This document shows positions 10,042 through 18,505 of a stretch of 64,000 nucleotides of DNA, piece after piece. Both the position numbers and the translations under genes were made by a program. Under the pieces are notes generated by a model. That model saw only the letters and a list, made by a program, of their open reading frames with translations, did not search any database and was not told the origin of the DNA. This DNA is from Halothermothrix orenii H 168 (lineage in GTDB: Bacteria > Bacillota > Halanaerobiia > Halanaerobiales > Halothermotrichaceae), in contig NC_011899.1 in assembly GCF_000020485.1 (NCBI RefSeq), positions 2,078,501 to 2,142,500 of the forward strand. Direction: 5' to 3'. The stretch's first letter is position 1. Every line of letters starts with the position of its first letter.

Positions 10042-11571
10042 TTATTCCCCCCCTGTAGCACATACCATGATTTCTTCCTGGGTTACATCCCTGGAACTAT
10101 TATCGAATTCTCCAGTTACTTCACCTTCATGAATTACTAAAACCCTGTCACTCATTCCCAGTATCTCTGGTAATTCAGAGGAAACCATGATAATACCAAC
10201 TCCATCTTCAGCCATTTCTTTCATTAAATTGTATATTTCATGTTTGGCCCCCACATCAATACCTCTGGTGGGTTCATCCATTATCAGTACTTCAGGATCT
10301 GTAAGCAGGTTTTTGGCCAGAACAACCTTCTGCTGGTTACCCCCACTCAAATTAAAGATATTGGTCTCCAGAGATGCTGTCTTTACCCTGAGCTCTTTAA
10401 CGAGCTTTTTGACACTGATAATTTCACGGTTTTTATCAACAGTTAAAAAGTTTTTAAAATCATTTAATGCCGCAATAGAAGTATTTTGTCTAACATCCAT
10501 TGTATGAATAAGTCCCAATCTTTTTCTATCTTCCGATACCAGGGCAATACCTTTATCCAGGGCCTCCCTGGGGGTTTTTATATCAACCCTGTTATTATTG
10601 AGATATACTTCCCCCTCACTTTCACCGGGGAAAGCCCCAAAAATACTATTTACAAGTTCAGTCCTTCCGGCTCCAACCAGGCCAAATATCCCCAGGATTT
10701 CTCCCTTCCTCAGGGTAAAACTTACATTATTAACAAGTTTTTTGCCTGGATTTCCGGGGTCTTTAACAGAGAAGTTTTTAACCTCCAGAATCTTACCTTC
10801 TGGCCTATTGGTTTTTTCAGGATACATCTGGGTGATTTCTCGACCAACCATCATCTGAACGACATCACGCTCTGTTAACTCATCTGCACTACCATATCCA
10901 ACTGATTCCCCATCTCTTAATACCGTAATATGGTCTGCAATTGTGAAAACCTCATTTAGTTTGTGAGAAATATAAATACAGGTTACTCCATCATTTCTTA
11001 ATTCTTCAAGAATATCCAGTAAGATATCAACTTCGTTATCGGTCAGGGATGCCGTAGGTTCATCCAGTATCAGAATACGGGAGTTTTTCCTCAGGGCTTT
11101 AGCTATTTCAACAAGCTGCTGCTTACCAACCCCCAGTTCTCCAACTTTAGTTGTCGGTTTGACCCCTTCAAGTCTTAGTTTCTTAATCCATTTATTGGTT
11201 TCAGCATACATTGCATCCCAGTTTAAAATACCCCTGTTTTCAATCTGGTGACCCATAAAAATATTTTCAGCTACATTTAACTCTTCAAAAAGAGTCAATT
11301 CCTGATGAATGACTGCTATACCGACTTTTTCAGCATCAACAATGGAATGAAACTCCTGTTTTTTCCCGTTAATATATATCTCACCTTCATAACTACCACA
11401 GGGGTATACACCACTTAATATCTTTATGAGGGTTGACTTTCCAGCCCCATTTTCACCACATAGGGCGTGTATTTCTCCCTTTTTTACTTTGATTGATACT
11501 TTATCCAGAGCCCTGACACCCGGAAAATCTTTTACTATATTTTTTGTCTCCAGGATATAGTCCTCCACCAT
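10042..11571 (-). CDS. xylG: D-xylose ABC transporter ATP-binding protein (two ABC domains)
   Basis: This protein powers uptake through XylH. Its 509 residues contain two tandem ABC domains, as usual for CUT2 systems. The first has Walker A GENGAGKST, Walker B LILDEPTASL and a diverged signature (VGKQQLVEIAKAL). The second has the degenerate Walker A GLVGAGRTEL expected in this family, a full signature LSGGNQQKV and Walker B LIMDEPTRGID. It lies 67 bases after xylF, across a strong stem-loop, and one base before xylH. Confidence 0.95.
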   Translation of the reverse strand: MVEDYILETKNIVKDFPGVRALDKVSIKVKKGEIHALCGENGAGKSTLIKILSGVYPCGSYEGEIYINGKKQEFHSIVDAEKVGIAVIHQELTLFEELNVAENIFMGHQIENRGILNWDAMYAETNKWIKKLRLEGVKPTTKVGELGVGKQQLVEIAKALRKNSRILILDEPTASLTDNEVDILLDILEELRNDGVTCIYISHKLNEVFTIADHITVLRDGESVGYGSADELTERDVVQMMVGREITQMYPEKTNRPEGKILEVKNFSVKDPGNPGKKLVNNVSFTLRKGEILGIFGLVGAGRTELVNSIFGAFPGESEGEVYLNNNRVDIKTPREALDKGIALVSEDRKRLGLIHTMDVRQNTSIAALNDFKNFLTVDKNREIISVKKLVKELRVKTASLETNIFNLSGGNQQKVVLAKNLLTDPEVLIMDEPTRGIDVGAKHEIYNLMKEMAEDGVGIIMVSSELPEILGMSDRVLVIHEGEVTGEFDNSSRDVTQEEIMVCATGGE

Positions 11572-11597
11572 TACCCCCCCTTTAACATAGTTAGGGA

Positions 11598-11620
11598 GAG
11601 GGGACAGTACCTGTCCCCTC
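11598..11620 (-). other. Strong intercistronic stem-loop between xylF and xylG
   Basis: GAGGGGACAG and CTGTCCCCTC form a perfect 10-bp stem with a three-base loop, 19 bases after the xylF stop. In the direction of transcription it is followed by TCCCTAACTATG and has no U-run, so read-through is likely. Such hairpins often stabilise upstream mRNA and lower downstream expression. That would give more binding protein than transporter (inference). Confidence 0.7.
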
Positions 11621-11638
11621 TATTCTTTTTTACTGAAA

Positions 11639-12673
11639 TTATAGTTCAGGCCATTCTTCCCTGGGTACATTTTTATATACGTCTTCTAAACTATGGAAAC
11701 CATCTTTGATAATTGTTTCAACCATATTATCTTTATCGACTGCAATTGGCTCCAGCAGAATGGAAGGAACATCGATCTTGCCATTATTTACCTTACCATT
11801 TGTTTTAACTTCTTCCCCTTTAGCCATGGCTACTGCGACTTCAGCTGCCCTGTTAGCCAGCTTACTAATTGGTTTATAAATGGTCATGGTCTGAGTACCT
11901 TCAACAACACGCTGACAGGCAGCCAGGTCGGCATCCTGACCAGATACCAGCACCTTTCCGTCAAGGTTCTGCTCTGCCAGGGCTTCAATAGCTCCACCGG
12001 CAGTACTATCATTGGAAGCAACAATTACATCAATATCATTGTTGTTTGCAGTCAGGGCATTCTCAATTATCTTCATGGCTTCCTGAGGTAACCAGTCCTT
12101 GGCCCACTGATCACCTACTACCTCAATATCTCCCCTTTCAATATAGGGGTTAAGTACATTCATCTGTCCCTGCCTGAAGAGTTTAGCGTTATTGTCGGTA
12201 GGAGAACCACCTAAAAGAAAGTACTTCCCACTTGGTTTCCTGTCAACCAGGTATTGGGCCTGTAACTCTCCAACCCGGATATTATCGAAAGAAATATAAT
12301 GGTCAACATCACAGTCCATTAACAATCTATCATAAGCCAGGACCTTAACTCCATTACGGTGAGCTTCCCTGACAATACTGCCCATAATTTTACCATTGTG
12401 GGGCACAACTACCAGTACGTCGATGCCCTGGGTAATCAGGTTTTCAGCCTGGGATAACTGCACCATATCATCACTATTGGCAGACTGTACCAATACTTTT
12501 GCACCTAATTCTTCAGCCCTTTTAACAAAGATGTCACGGTCATGCTGCCATCTCTCCAGCCTCAGGTTGTCCATTGAAAGACCGATTACCAATTCATCAT
12601 CAGCCAGTGCCTCTGTTACAACCAGTCCTGTGAAAAGCATTACCAGTGTTAAAATTGCAAATATTTTTTTCAT
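11639..12673 (-). CDS. xylF: Periplasmic D-xylose-binding protein
   Basis: This soluble receptor delivers xylose to XylGH. A signal peptide covers residues 1-25 (KK, a hydrophobic core, then ALA-DDE). There is no lipobox cysteine, so it should be free in a periplasm. The mature protein has the two-lobed periplasmic-binding fold of the XylF/RbsB class: GLSMDNLRLERWQHDRD at the first ligand loop, DVIVASNDSTAGGAIEAL, and VSGQDADLAACQRV. The 344 residues are normal for XylF. It follows xylB after a 199-base gap that contains an orphan Shine-Dalgarno sequence. Confidence 0.95.
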   Translation of the reverse strand: MKKIFAILTLVMLFTGLVVTEALADDELVIGLSMDNLRLERWQHDRDIFVKRAEELGAKVLVQSANSDDMVQLSQAENLITQGIDVLVVVPHNGKIMGSIVREAHRNGVKVLAYDRLLMDCDVDHYISFDNIRVGELQAQYLVDRKPSGKYFLLGGSPTDNNAKLFRQGQMNVLNPYIERGDIEVVGDQWAKDWLPQEAMKIIENALTANNNDIDVIVASNDSTAGGAIEALAEQNLDGKVLVSGQDADLAACQRVVEGTQTMTIYKPISKLANRAAEVAVAMAKGEEVKTNGKVNNGKIDVPSILLEPIAVDKDNMVETIIKDGFHSLEDVYKNVPREEWPEL

Positions 12674-12772
12674 TAAAATTACCCCCTTAAGTTTGATTAG
12701 TGTTTTTAAGGTAATAATTTAGAAAATTTAAATCATAAAGAACGTCCCACTTAGTAGTAAAATATGTATTAA

Positions 12773-12782
12773 ATCACCTCCT
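12773..12782 (-). promoter_or_regulatory. Orphan perfect Shine-Dalgarno sequence upstream of xylF
   Basis: The minus strand reads AGGAGGTGAT, a 10-base match to the 16S rRNA 3' tail. No ATG, GTG or TTG follows at usable spacing before stop codons close the frames (the next bases are TTAATACATATTTT). It lies 100 bases before the xylF start, which has its own weaker site (GGGGG). It resembles the stabilising Shine-Dalgarno elements known at the 5' end of some Bacillus mRNAs. Confidence 0.6.
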
Positions 12783-12872
12783 CTTAAGTAGATTATAAAT
12801 TGTGTTCATATATACCGTAATATTTATATCACCAGTTTATGAACAGAAAAATCAAATATAAAAGGATCTGAT

Positions 12873-14378
12873 TTAATTATTGAGGTCAGACAGGGCCTTA
12901 AAGTCATCCTTTAAGCTGGTATAAAGCTTCCTGTATAACTGATAGAGGTCATTATAATGCTGTACATTATTGGAATCAGGTTCAATAGTTTTTCTAACTT
13001 TAATTATCTTATCTTCAGCTTCTTTAAAGTTGGCATACTCACCTACTCCAACCCCGGCAATTAAAGCTGCTCCAAAGGCAGGTCCTTCCTCAATATTTAA
13101 GAGGTTTATCTCCTGGCCGAAGATGTCAGCCATAATCTGCTGCCAGATTCTACTCTTAGCTCCACCACCTATAGCCCTTATCTCCTTAATGGTTACTCCT
13201 TTTTCTTTAATTAATTCCAGAGAATCCTTCAATCCAAAGGTAACACCTTCCATGACCGCTCTTATAAAATGCCCCTGATGGTGTTTACCAGATATTCCAA
13301 AATAAACCCCGCGGGCATTGGCATCAGCATGGGGTGTCCTCTCTCCATAGAGATAGGGTAAAAAGAGGAGTCCTTCACAACCAGGGTCAACACTATCTGC
13401 CAGCTCATTTAATTTATCATAATCCAGCCTGTCATTGAACATCTTTTCCTTCATCCATTTAAAAGACATTCCTGCTGAGAGCATAACCCCCATCATATAC
13501 CATTTATCAGGGGCAGCGTGGTTAAAGAGATGGATCCTTCCCTGCTTATCAGCTCTCGGGTTATTGGCCTGGGCCAAAACTACTCCAGACGAACCAACAC
13601 TGACCATAACCCTTCCTTCGCTTACAATACCACTACCTACAGCTCCACAGGCATTATCAGCTCCACCGGCTACTACCGGTGTCCCCGGTTTCAACCCGGT
13701 TTCTACTGCCACCCCAGGTAATACTTTACCGGCAATTTCAGTGGAATCCAGGACAGGAGGTAACATCTCCCTGTCAAGATTGAGTCTGTCTAAAATCTCT
13801 TTTGACCAATCCTTTTCAACTACATCCAGTAACAGAGTCCCGGCTGCATCGGATACTTCAGTATTTATCTCTCCGGTCAGCTTATACCTGATATAGTCTT
13901 TGGGTAATAAAACAAGCTTAACTTCTTCGAAATTTTCAGGCTCATTGTCCCGTAACCACAATATCTTGGGAGCAGTAAACCCTTCCAGAGCCGGGTTAGA
14001 AACCAGATCTATTAATGATTCTAAACCATCAACCCGGTTATAAATTTCCTGACACTGCCTGGTGGTACGGGTATCACTCCAGAGAATAGCCGGTCTAATA
14101 ACCTCCATTTTATCATTGAGAAAAACAGAGCTGTGCATCTGTCCTGAAAGACTGATTCCCCTGACTGTTCCAGGATCAATTTGACTATCAGTAAGAAGGC
14201 CATTGATTACCTTTTTTGTAGCCTGCCACCAGTCCTCAGGATCCTGTTCCGCCCAGCCTGGATTGGGGGTCGCCAGGGGGTAACCTTCAGTCCTGGATGC
14301 AACTATATCACCTGTAACGGAAACAAGGATACCCTTGACACCACTTGTTCCGATATCGAGACCAATTAAATAACCCAA
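12873..14378 (-). CDS. xylB: Xylulokinase
   Basis: This FGGY-family kinase phosphorylates D-xylulose to xylulose 5-phosphate for the pentose phosphate pathway. The 501 residues show the N-terminal phosphate loop GLDIGTSGVKG, the substrate region LSGQMHSSV, the adenosine loop VSVGSSGVV and the C-terminal nucleotide motif GGGAKSRIWQQIMAD. The family's usual length is about 490-510. It lies 16 bases after the TIM-barrel gene in the xylose operon. Confidence 0.96.
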   Translation of the reverse strand: MGYLIGLDIGTSGVKGILVSVTGDIVASRTEGYPLATPNPGWAEQDPEDWWQATKKVINGLLTDSQIDPGTVRGISLSGQMHSSVFLNDKMEVIRPAILWSDTRTTRQCQEIYNRVDGLESLIDLVSNPALEGFTAPKILWLRDNEPENFEEVKLVLLPKDYIRYKLTGEINTEVSDAAGTLLLDVVEKDWSKEILDRLNLDREMLPPVLDSTEIAGKVLPGVAVETGLKPGTPVVAGGADNACGAVGSGIVSEGRVMVSVGSSGVVLAQANNPRADKQGRIHLFNHAAPDKWYMMGVMLSAGMSFKWMKEKMFNDRLDYDKLNELADSVDPGCEGLLFLPYLYGERTPHADANARGVYFGISGKHHQGHFIRAVMEGVTFGLKDSLELIKEKGVTIKEIRAIGGGAKSRIWQQIMADIFGQEINLLNIEEGPAFGAALIAGVGVGEYANFKEAEDKIIKVRKTIEPDSNNVQHYNDLYQLYRKLYTSLKDDFKALSDLNN

Positions 14379-14394
14379 CTTATCTCACCATCCT

Positions 14395-15468
14395 TTATGA
14401 TAGTTTCTTCCTTTCGTCATATAGCTTGTCTATATAACTTTTGTCAAGTCCCAGTGCTTCATAGACTACTTCATATGCCCCGATTGCATCTTTATTCTGC
14501 TGGGCTTTTACAAGTTCTTTATCATCTATCCTGGCAGCCAGGTCATAAATAAATTCCCAGTGTATTATACTCCTTTTGACAGCTTCGATGGGATTAACAG
14601 TTAACGGGAAAATATCGAATCCTACCCGCTCACCGTTCTGTCCATAATCCATCCGTTGTAATTCCCTGGCTATAGCCAGAGATTGGATAAAATTATTGGT
14701 GCCAGTAATAAAATCATCATCAAATTTATCCCAGCCATCATTGGCGTGGAGGTGACCCAGTAAACCCTCTGACCCGAGTAACGCAGCATACTCAGCCAGG
14801 GGCTCATTATTCATTAAAAGGTGCTGCCAGTCCAGATTTATTTTTAGATTGGTAACGTCAATGCCCATTTTTTCAATTTTATTTATGGTAAATAACGTCA
14901 TCCCGATATCTCGCATCAAAACCCGGCGGGCCGGTTCACTGTTTTTATGTTCCAGAAAAACAGCTACCCCTTTCTGCCCGGCATATTCAACAACTTCTCC
15001 AATACCTTCTATAAATCTATTCCATATTTCTGAATAATTAACTTCAAAGGGGTAATTATAGCCTTCACCCCCGGGCCAGATAATCAGGTGAGAATTCTCA
15101 CTGGCCGCCAGATCTACCGCCCGTTTAGCCAGATATATAGCCTTACTTCTTAAATTATCGTCAGGGTTTACAAAAGAGCCGTTTATAAACTCCTTCATAT
15201 TATGAAAACCGAGTGGTATAGCATATATATCCTTATCACCCAGGGCATTTTTAATTTTATCTACATTATTCTCGTTTATCTCATTGGGGTAATGAAACTC
15301 AAATCCATCCACCCAGTCTTCCAGTCCATCGACTACTCTTTTTACTTTTTCGAACATTCTCTCATTTCGCAGGCCAGATCTATACCCGTCAGGTAAAAAT
15401 CTGGTGGATCCAGGCCCGAAGGCCCAGATCCCTACACTGTTTTTTAATCTTTTTCCCACTTTGACCAC
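14395..15468 (-). CDS. Xylose-isomerase-like TIM-barrel protein of unknown substrate
   Basis: This 357-residue protein has the look of the sugar isomerase/epimerase TIM-barrel superfamily but is not XylA. Likely metal-binding residues are Glu173 (VFLEHK), Asp213 and His216 (NLDWQH), His239/His241 (GHLHAND) and Asp285 (GFDIFP). This matches the Glu-Asp-His-acid set of xylose isomerases and ketose epimerases. No signal peptide is visible. It sits between xylA and xylB, 16 bases from xylB, so a pentose or pentulose substrate is likely. An epimerase feeding another pentose into the xylulokinase step is one possibility. The exact reaction cannot be read from the sequence. Confidence 0.75.
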   Translation of the reverse strand: MVKVGKRLKNSVGIWAFGPGSTRFLPDGYRSGLRNERMFEKVKRVVDGLEDWVDGFEFHYPNEINENNVDKIKNALGDKDIYAIPLGFHNMKEFINGSFVNPDDNLRSKAIYLAKRAVDLAASENSHLIIWPGGEGYNYPFEVNYSEIWNRFIEGIGEVVEYAGQKGVAVFLEHKNSEPARRVLMRDIGMTLFTINKIEKMGIDVTNLKINLDWQHLLMNNEPLAEYAALLGSEGLLGHLHANDGWDKFDDDFITGTNNFIQSLAIARELQRMDYGQNGERVGFDIFPLTVNPIEAVKRSIIHWEFIYDLAARIDDKELVKAQQNKDAIGAYEVVYEALGLDKSYIDKLYDERKKLS

Positions 15469-15585
15469 CCCGGTTCCAGTATTAATTACAGCATATTAAA
15501 GGTAGAATAGTGGTTAATTCACAAAAATACAAAACTGAGTACTTCTGTGATATAAAATCAGGCACTTTACTATTGTGATAAAAAA

Positions 15586-16905
15586 CTAAGCTTCGATGAT
15601 ATATTTGTTAACAATAGATTCCAGCAATTCCTGGCGTCCAGAAACATTGGTAATCTTACCATTATTCAGGGCATAATCTTCAAGTTCTTTAAAACCAACT
15701 TCACCCTTAACAATCTTCTCTCCAATACCATTACGATAACTCTTATAACGTTCTGAGATAAAGTCTTCCAGTTCTCCACTTTCAAGGAGTTTATGGGCAA
15801 CCTTTAAACCACGGGCAAAGGCATCCATTCCGGCAATGTGAGCATAGAAGAGATCAACAGGTTCGAAAGACGCCCTCCTTACTTTAGCATCAAAGTTTAA
15901 CCCTCCGGGTTCAAGACCACCATTTTTCAGTATTTCATACATGGCAAGGGTGGTTTCATAAATATTGGTCGGGAACTGGTCGGTATCCCAGCCCAGTAAC
16001 AGGTCACCCTGGTTGGCATCTACACTACCCAGCATTCCATTTATTCTTGAAACATGGAGTTCATGCTGGAAAGTATGGCCAGCCAGAGTAGCATGGTTTG
16101 CTTCTATGTTTAGTTTAAAATGTTTATCAAGGTCATACTTTTTCAAAAAACTAATAACAGTTGCAGCATCAAAGTCATACTGGTGCTTGGTTGGCTCTTT
16201 TGGTTTGGGTTCGATTAAAAACTGCCCTTCAAATCCAATCTCTCTGGCATAGTCAACAGCCATGTGCAGGAACCGGGCGAAGTTTTCCTGCTCGAGTTCC
16301 ATATCGGTATTTAACAGGGTTTCATAACCCTCACGACCACCCCAGAAGACATAGTTTTCACCACCGAGTTCTTTGGTAATCTCCATGGCTTTTTTAACCT
16401 GGGCAGCGGCATAGGCAAAAACATCAGCGTTGGGGGAAGTAGCCGCTCCATGAACAAACCTGGGGTTTGAGAATAGATTGGCTGTACCCCAGAGAAGCTT
16501 AATACCGGTTTCATCCATTAATTCTTTTATTAAAGAAACAATTTCATCAAGGTTTTTATTGGTCTCAGCCAGTGTTCTTCCTTCCGGAGCAATATCCCTG
16601 TCATGGAAACAGAAGTATTTGACACCCAGTTTGCTCATAAATTCAAAGGCAGCCCTGACCCTGGCTTTAGCAAGCTCCATAGGATCAGTTGCAGTATCCC
16701 ATGGTCTTAACATGGTTCCCATTCCGAAGGGGTCGGATCCATCCCCGGTCAGGGTGTGCCAGTAAGCCACTGAAAACCTCAAATGTTCCTCCATTGTTTT
16801 GCCGCCAACTTTTTCTTCAGGATTGTAGTACTTAAAGGCAAGAGGGTTATCAGAATCTTTTCCTTCATATTTTATTGTTTGTGGTACATTTTTAAATACT
16901 TCCAT
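15586..16905 (-). CDS. xylA: Xylose isomerase
   Basis: This enzyme converts D-xylose to D-xylulose in the cytoplasm. The 439-residue length fits the class II (long) enzymes of Firmicutes and Thermotoga. Visible signatures are the catalytic-histidine region [12 protein letters not shown], the family motif [10 protein letters not shown], the metal segment [17 protein letters not shown], and the metal-binding loop [12 protein letters not shown]. It directly follows xylR (13 bases) and precedes the TIM-barrel gene by 117 bases. Confidence 0.97.
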   Translation of the reverse strand: MEVFKNVPQTIKYEGKDSDNPLAFKYYNPEEKVGGKTMEEHLRFSVAYWHTLTGDGSDPFGMGTMLRPWDTATDPMELAKARVRAAFEFMSKLGVKYFCFHDRDIAPEGRTLAETNKNLDEIVSLIKELMDETGIKLLWGTANLFSNPRFVHGAATSPNADVFAYAAAQVKKAMEITKELGGENYVFWGGREGYETLLNTDMELEQENFARFLHMAVDYAREIGFEGQFLIEPKPKEPTKHQYDFDAATVISFLKKYDLDKHFKLNIEANHATLAGHTFQHELHVSRINGMLGSVDANQGDLLLGWDTDQFPTNIYETTLAMYEILKNGGLEPGGLNFDAKVRRASFEPVDLFYAHIAGMDAFARGLKVAHKLLESGELEDFISERYKSYRNGIGEKIVKGEVGFKELEDYALNNGKITNVSGRQELLESIVNKYIIEA

Positions 16906-16918
16906 TTAAGTCGCCTCC

Positions 16919-18094
16919 CTAATTTTTTTTAGTTTCAAAATCTATACTTTTATTAAAAACATAACTGGCCAGCCCGTACAAACAGGCCAGATCTTTAAGC
17001 CTGGTAAACTCAATATCAACCTTATCATAAGAAAGGAGCAGGCATTTTTCTTTCAGAATACTTTGTACAGTATCTATAATTAAGGTGTCGGCTTCAATTA
17101 TACCCCCTCCAAGGACAATCAACCTCGGGCTGAGGCTGTTAACTATATTGGCAAGGCCCAGGCCGATATTATGAGCAGCCTGTTTAACCACACTTAAGGC
17201 CCTATCCTCACCTTCAATGGCTTTCCGGTAAATTTCGTTCTTTTCCACATTTTCTTCCCCGGTCAACTCCTGATATTCCTTCTGGATATGGTTTTCAGAA
17301 GCCAGGGTTTCCCAGCACCCACTATTACCACAGTGGCATAATGGTCCATCACTATCAATGATAATATGTCCAAACTCACCGGCATTACCTCCGGCTCCCC
17401 GGTAAAGCCGTCCATTAAAGATAAGCCCACACCCGATACCTTCATTAATCGATACATAAACCATATCTTTAATATCGGGATAAACAAACTCCTTTTCACC
17501 TACTGCTGCTGCATTGGCTTCATTTTCAAGAACAACCGGAACCCCATATTTATCCTCAAAATATTTTACAATAGGCACTTTACTCCAGCCTAAATTGGGA
17601 GCAAACTCCAGCAAACCTTCTTCTTTATCAATCAGGCCGGGAACAGCCACCCCGATACCGAGTATTTTATCTGGCTTTATTTCCCTTTCTGACAGGATTT
17701 TCTCAATTTCTGAAAAAATTTGAGAAATGGTCTCCTTCGCCTGGGCGGGCCCGTTTATTGGAAATACAGTTTTGGCCACAACCTTAATTTTTAAATTAAA
17801 TAATACAATTTTAACCCGGGTCACTTCTACTTCAACACTTATTATATATCCCTTATCGGGGTTAACGGTAAGATAGACCGGTTTTCTTCCACCACTGGAA
17901 TATCCCTTTTCAGTTTCAATAACAAACCCCTGATCAATCAGGGCCTTAACATGGTTGGAAATAGTACCGGCACTGTAATCAGTATTATCGGCTAACTCTT
18001 TCCGGGTTATTGGTCCCTCTTTATGAATCAGCTTAAAAATCCTTTTCTGGTTTAAATTTTTTATAAAGGTGGAGTTTCCCACTTTAACATTCAT
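16919..18094 (-). CDS. xylR: ROK-family xylose repressor
   Basis: This is the likely regulator of the operon it heads. The N-terminal 75 residues form a winged helix (LIHKEGPITRKELADNTDYSAGTISNHVKAL). They are followed by a ROK domain with GIGVAVPGLID, GGNAGEFGHIIID and the zinc site CHCGNSGCWET. The ATP-binding DxGGT motif of ROK kinases is replaced (SVEVEVTRVK), as expected of a repressor that senses sugar without phosphorylating it. Length is 391 residues. A perfect inverted repeat about 80 bases upstream is the probable operator, which implies autoregulation together with the downstream xyl genes. Confidence 0.92.
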   Translation of the reverse strand: MNVKVGNSTFIKNLNQKRIFKLIHKEGPITRKELADNTDYSAGTISNHVKALIDQGFVIETEKGYSSGGRKPVYLTVNPDKGYIISVEVEVTRVKIVLFNLKIKVVAKTVFPINGPAQAKETISQIFSEIEKILSEREIKPDKILGIGVAVPGLIDKEEGLLEFAPNLGWSKVPIVKYFEDKYGVPVVLENEANAAAVGEKEFVYPDIKDMVYVSINEGIGCGLIFNGRLYRGAGGNAGEFGHIIIDSDGPLCHCGNSGCWETLASENHIQKEYQELTGEENVEKNEIYRKAIEGEDRALSVVKQAAHNIGLGLANIVNSLSPRLIVLGGGIIEADTLIIDTVQSILKEKCLLLSYDKVDIEFTRLKDLACLYGLASYVFNKSIDFETKKN

Positions 18095-18154
18095 ATAAAA
18101 TCAACCCTTCCTTATACCATATCTGTTATGGACTTATAAACTTATTTCTATATC

Positions 18155-18190
18155 AGTTTAATACTTGATTAGTTTAATACTTGATTAAAC
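18155..18190. promoter_or_regulatory. Candidate XylR operator
   Basis: The stretch holds a 16-base unit (AGTTTAATACTTGATT) repeated twice in tandem. The second copy completes a perfect inverted repeat, GTTTAATACTTGATTAAAC (18172-18190), with 7-bp arms and a 5-bp spacer. The spacing and AT-rich arms resemble known XylR operators of Firmicutes. It lies 61-96 bases upstream of xylR. Confidence 0.65.
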
Positions 18191-18250
18191 ACTTATTTTA
18201 ACCTTTAAATTAATAATTAATCTCTACTCCATTTTATTAAGATTGCTGAA

Positions 18251-18264
18251 CTAAAGGGCTTTAG
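18251..18264. promoter_or_regulatory. LacI-type operator-like palindrome upstream of xylR
   Basis: CTAAAGGGCTTTAG is an inverted repeat whose arms equal those of the five operators around the lacI-family and bglX genes of this window (CTAAA...TTTAG), but its centre is GG instead of CG. It could place the xylose operon partly under the beta-glucoside regulator. It could also be chance. Confidence 0.35.
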
Positions 18265-18410
18265 CTTCAATTTACAGAATATTGCATTTTTGAGATAATT
18301 ATTTAATATAATACTTAATTTAAGTCTTGAAATATGTTTACAATAAATATATTCAATACGCTTTCAAAAAATCCTTCTTTTTTTAAAAAATTTTTTGATT
18401 TTTTTATATG

Positions 18411-18444
18411 AAAAAAACCCCCGGATGAAAACCGGGGGTTTTTT
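18411..18444 (-). terminator. Terminator of the pullulanase gene
   Basis: CCCCCGG (18418-18424) pairs with CCGGGGG (18432-18438) around a seven-base loop. On the minus strand it is followed by seven T residues, 68 bases past the pulA stop. A T-run on the other side means it could work in both directions. The remaining intergenic sequence down to 18095 is very AT-rich and holds the operator candidates and the xylR promoter region. Confidence 0.9.
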
Positions 18445-18505
18445 AGCTTATTTTTAGCTAAATAATATATCTATATATTTACCCAGAATTAATTTACCTG
18501 AACCC

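Noticed and set aside
12805-12843. Terminator after xylB (GTTCATA ... TATGAAC arms)
   Set aside because: The arms are only 7 bp with a long AT-rich loop and no T-run; pairing is likely weak.
18356-18369. CcpA-type cre site (TGAAAGCGTATTGA on the minus strand)
   Set aside because: It has two mismatches at key positions of the consensus and lies about 260 bases from the xylR start.
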